A stretch of DNA of 64,000 bases, taken from positions 26,514,638 to 26,578,637 of the forward strand of contig JAGTTD010000010.1 in NCBI GenBank assembly GCA_018398585.1, read 5' to 3'. How positions within the stretch are numbered: the stretch's first letter is position 1; each line of letters begins with the position of its first letter. Positions 62,736 through 64,000 of this stretch are shown here, one piece after another. Position numbers and translations under genes: made by a program. The notes below the pieces were generated by a model. The model had not been told where the DNA came from. It saw only the letters and a list, made by a program, of their open reading frames with translations, and made no database searches. Origin of the DNA: Simmondsia chinensis (lineage: Eukaryota; Streptophyta; Magnoliopsida; Caryophyllales; Simmondsiaceae).

Positions 62736-64000
62736 TTAATTGCTTTTACTATTCGCATAAGGTATAAAGAGTATGAAGGCATTTTCATATACATTTATCA
62801 ATTGGGGATAAGATTGAAGCAATGAAATTGGATTTATGTAAGATGGATTTGATGATGATGGTGGGACTGGCTTGATTGTTGACGTGTTTGATATTTCGAA
62901 TTAGAAAATTTTGGCGAGTTATCTACAACCCATGTGGCCATTTTGAAGCACGGTGGAATGAGTTTGTTTTAGAATATTGGGTAGTAGATGTTTTAGATAA
63001 CATTCAATTATTTATGCGTCACTTTTTATGTAGGAAAAGTAACATGTGGTGTTTCGAGTAACTTACTATTGTTATTGAAAAATTTTGATGCCTCAAACTA
63101 ATGATGTGTCAAATTGATGTAATGTTTTTTCACTTAAATCACTTTTCATCTAATGTTATGTTGTATTATTCATGTCTAATTGATGTAATGTTATTGATGT
63201 AAATGTATAATAGTTCTTTGATGTATATTACGGAAAATATTTCCGACAGCCTTTGAAAGGAAAATCTGCCTATTAAAATATTTGAAGGTTTTAAATATCA
63301 ATTCATATGTTTTTCATCTTATGGAAAACCATATTATTACCCTATCTCTTTGGCAATTGACCATATCGGTATACGAAAATTGCCTCATTAAACTATTTGA
63401 AGTTTTAAATGGCTATCAAATTATAAAAAGAAAATATTTATGTAAGCTTAGTTATTTTGGGTTAGATTAGTAATAGAAATTTTGTAAATTTCTACATCAT
63501 CTTCCTCATCAAATAATGTTGAATATTAATGTGGATGTATTGTTACCCTGAAATTAAAGCATAAGCAGTGGCTGTAAGAACATAATAAAGCGGTTCTTCT
63601 AGATTGACTTAATTTTTTCGACTGATGTATTTGTATGTCCTATTTATCCAAAAAAAAAAATAAATACATAAAAATAGCATGACATTGCCTGCGGATTTTT
63701 GAAAAGAAAAAGAAAAGAGAATAAATTTTTATTTCCTCGATACATGCAGCCGTGAAGTTGAAATCATATTTTGCCAATGTTATGCGGGTTAAGATTGGAA
63801 TGAGATTATCATGTATATCACCTATATAAATTTAATTTTAATTATTTATGTGTGTTGTGTGAGCAAAATATTCTTGTATCGTTACTTTATTGTATTGAGT
63901 TACTAATATGTCATGGATTATTGACTTATTCTAGAAAGGTGTCGTGAAAATTATGTTAGGTATTTTGAAATAGCTTGCTCAAATTATGAGTTGATGATTT
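62736..64000. other. CACTA 3' interior, AT-rich
   Basis: It may hold the last exons or 3' UTR of the second gene. Small frames (62876-63061, 63282-63470) lack motifs. No CACTA terminus or subterminal repeat array seen. Confidence 0.4.

Larger units (their letters stand above)
52612..64000 (+). mobile_element. Large CACTA (En/Spm) DNA transposon, right end outside window
   Basis: The left end is CACTACTACATAATTGG, a CACTA terminus. Subterminal repeats follow (52630-52880), then noncoding DNA, an 83-bp palindromic array, a TNP2-type transposase pseudogene (56780-60396) and a second transposase-like gene (60621-62735), the usual two-gene plan. No inverted CACTA end (TAGTG) was found before 64000, so the element exceeds 11 kb. 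That the terminus and the transposase belong to one element is inferred from order and distance. Confidence 0.7.

Overview
The window reads as intergenic and intronic DNA of a flowering plant, probably a dicot or magnoliid. Evidence: it is built almost entirely from plant transposon families (Ty3/gypsy, Ty1/copia, L1-type and RTE-type LINEs, CACTA/EnSpm, hAT, PIF-Harbinger-like and Mutator-like TIR elements, TRIM and LARD elements). It also holds one plant gene with GT-AG introns, whose product resembles N-myristoylated RING-type E3 ligases. I see no bacterial, organellar or CRISPR features and no tRNA gene. Everything was read by eye; family names rest on motifs, terminal repeats and target-site duplications (TSDs), not on searches.

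Layout. 1-7.5 kb: a broken minus-strand gypsy element (gag, protease, start of RT) that meets a partial LTR of another element at about 760. 7.6-10.2 kb: minus-strand LINE debris, a plus-strand RTE 3' end and a small MITE. 10.5-14.6 kb: a decayed plus-strand copia pol, then a polypurine tract and LTR-like sequence. 15-25.6 kb: two degenerate L1-type LINEs head to tail on the minus strand. 26-27.8 kb: two TIR elements (an 1145-bp Mutator-like foldback and a 540-bp hAT-like MITE) just upstream of the plant gene.

28.07-44.59 kb: the plant gene on the plus strand. Five exons can be joined in frame: 28066-28161, 30138-31037, 33857-34018, 42854-42996 and 44551-44590. The last exon starts the RING domain (CYIC) and then hits a stop, so the RING is cut off. 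The introns are full of insertions: RTE fragments, two hAT elements with 8-bp TSDs, a TRIM, a 1026-bp PIF/Harbinger-like element, nested MITEs, and a 5S rRNA/RTE chimera between exons 4 and 5.

45-51.5 kb: a 595-bp hAT MITE and a 5.3-kb noncoding LTR element (LARD type) with a GTTTT TSD. 52.6 kb to the end: a large CACTA element with a CACTA terminus, subterminal repeats, an 83-bp palindromic tandem array (about 17.5 copies), a TNP2-type transposase pseudogene, a second transposase-like gene, and two solo LTRs with perfect 5-bp TSDs. Its right end lies outside the window.

The best candidates for something not yet described are the 5S rRNA/RTE chimera (43.1-43.4 kb), the palindromic array inside the CACTA element (54.6-56.1 kb), and the RING-less E3-like gene whose promoter and introns have been rebuilt by transposons.
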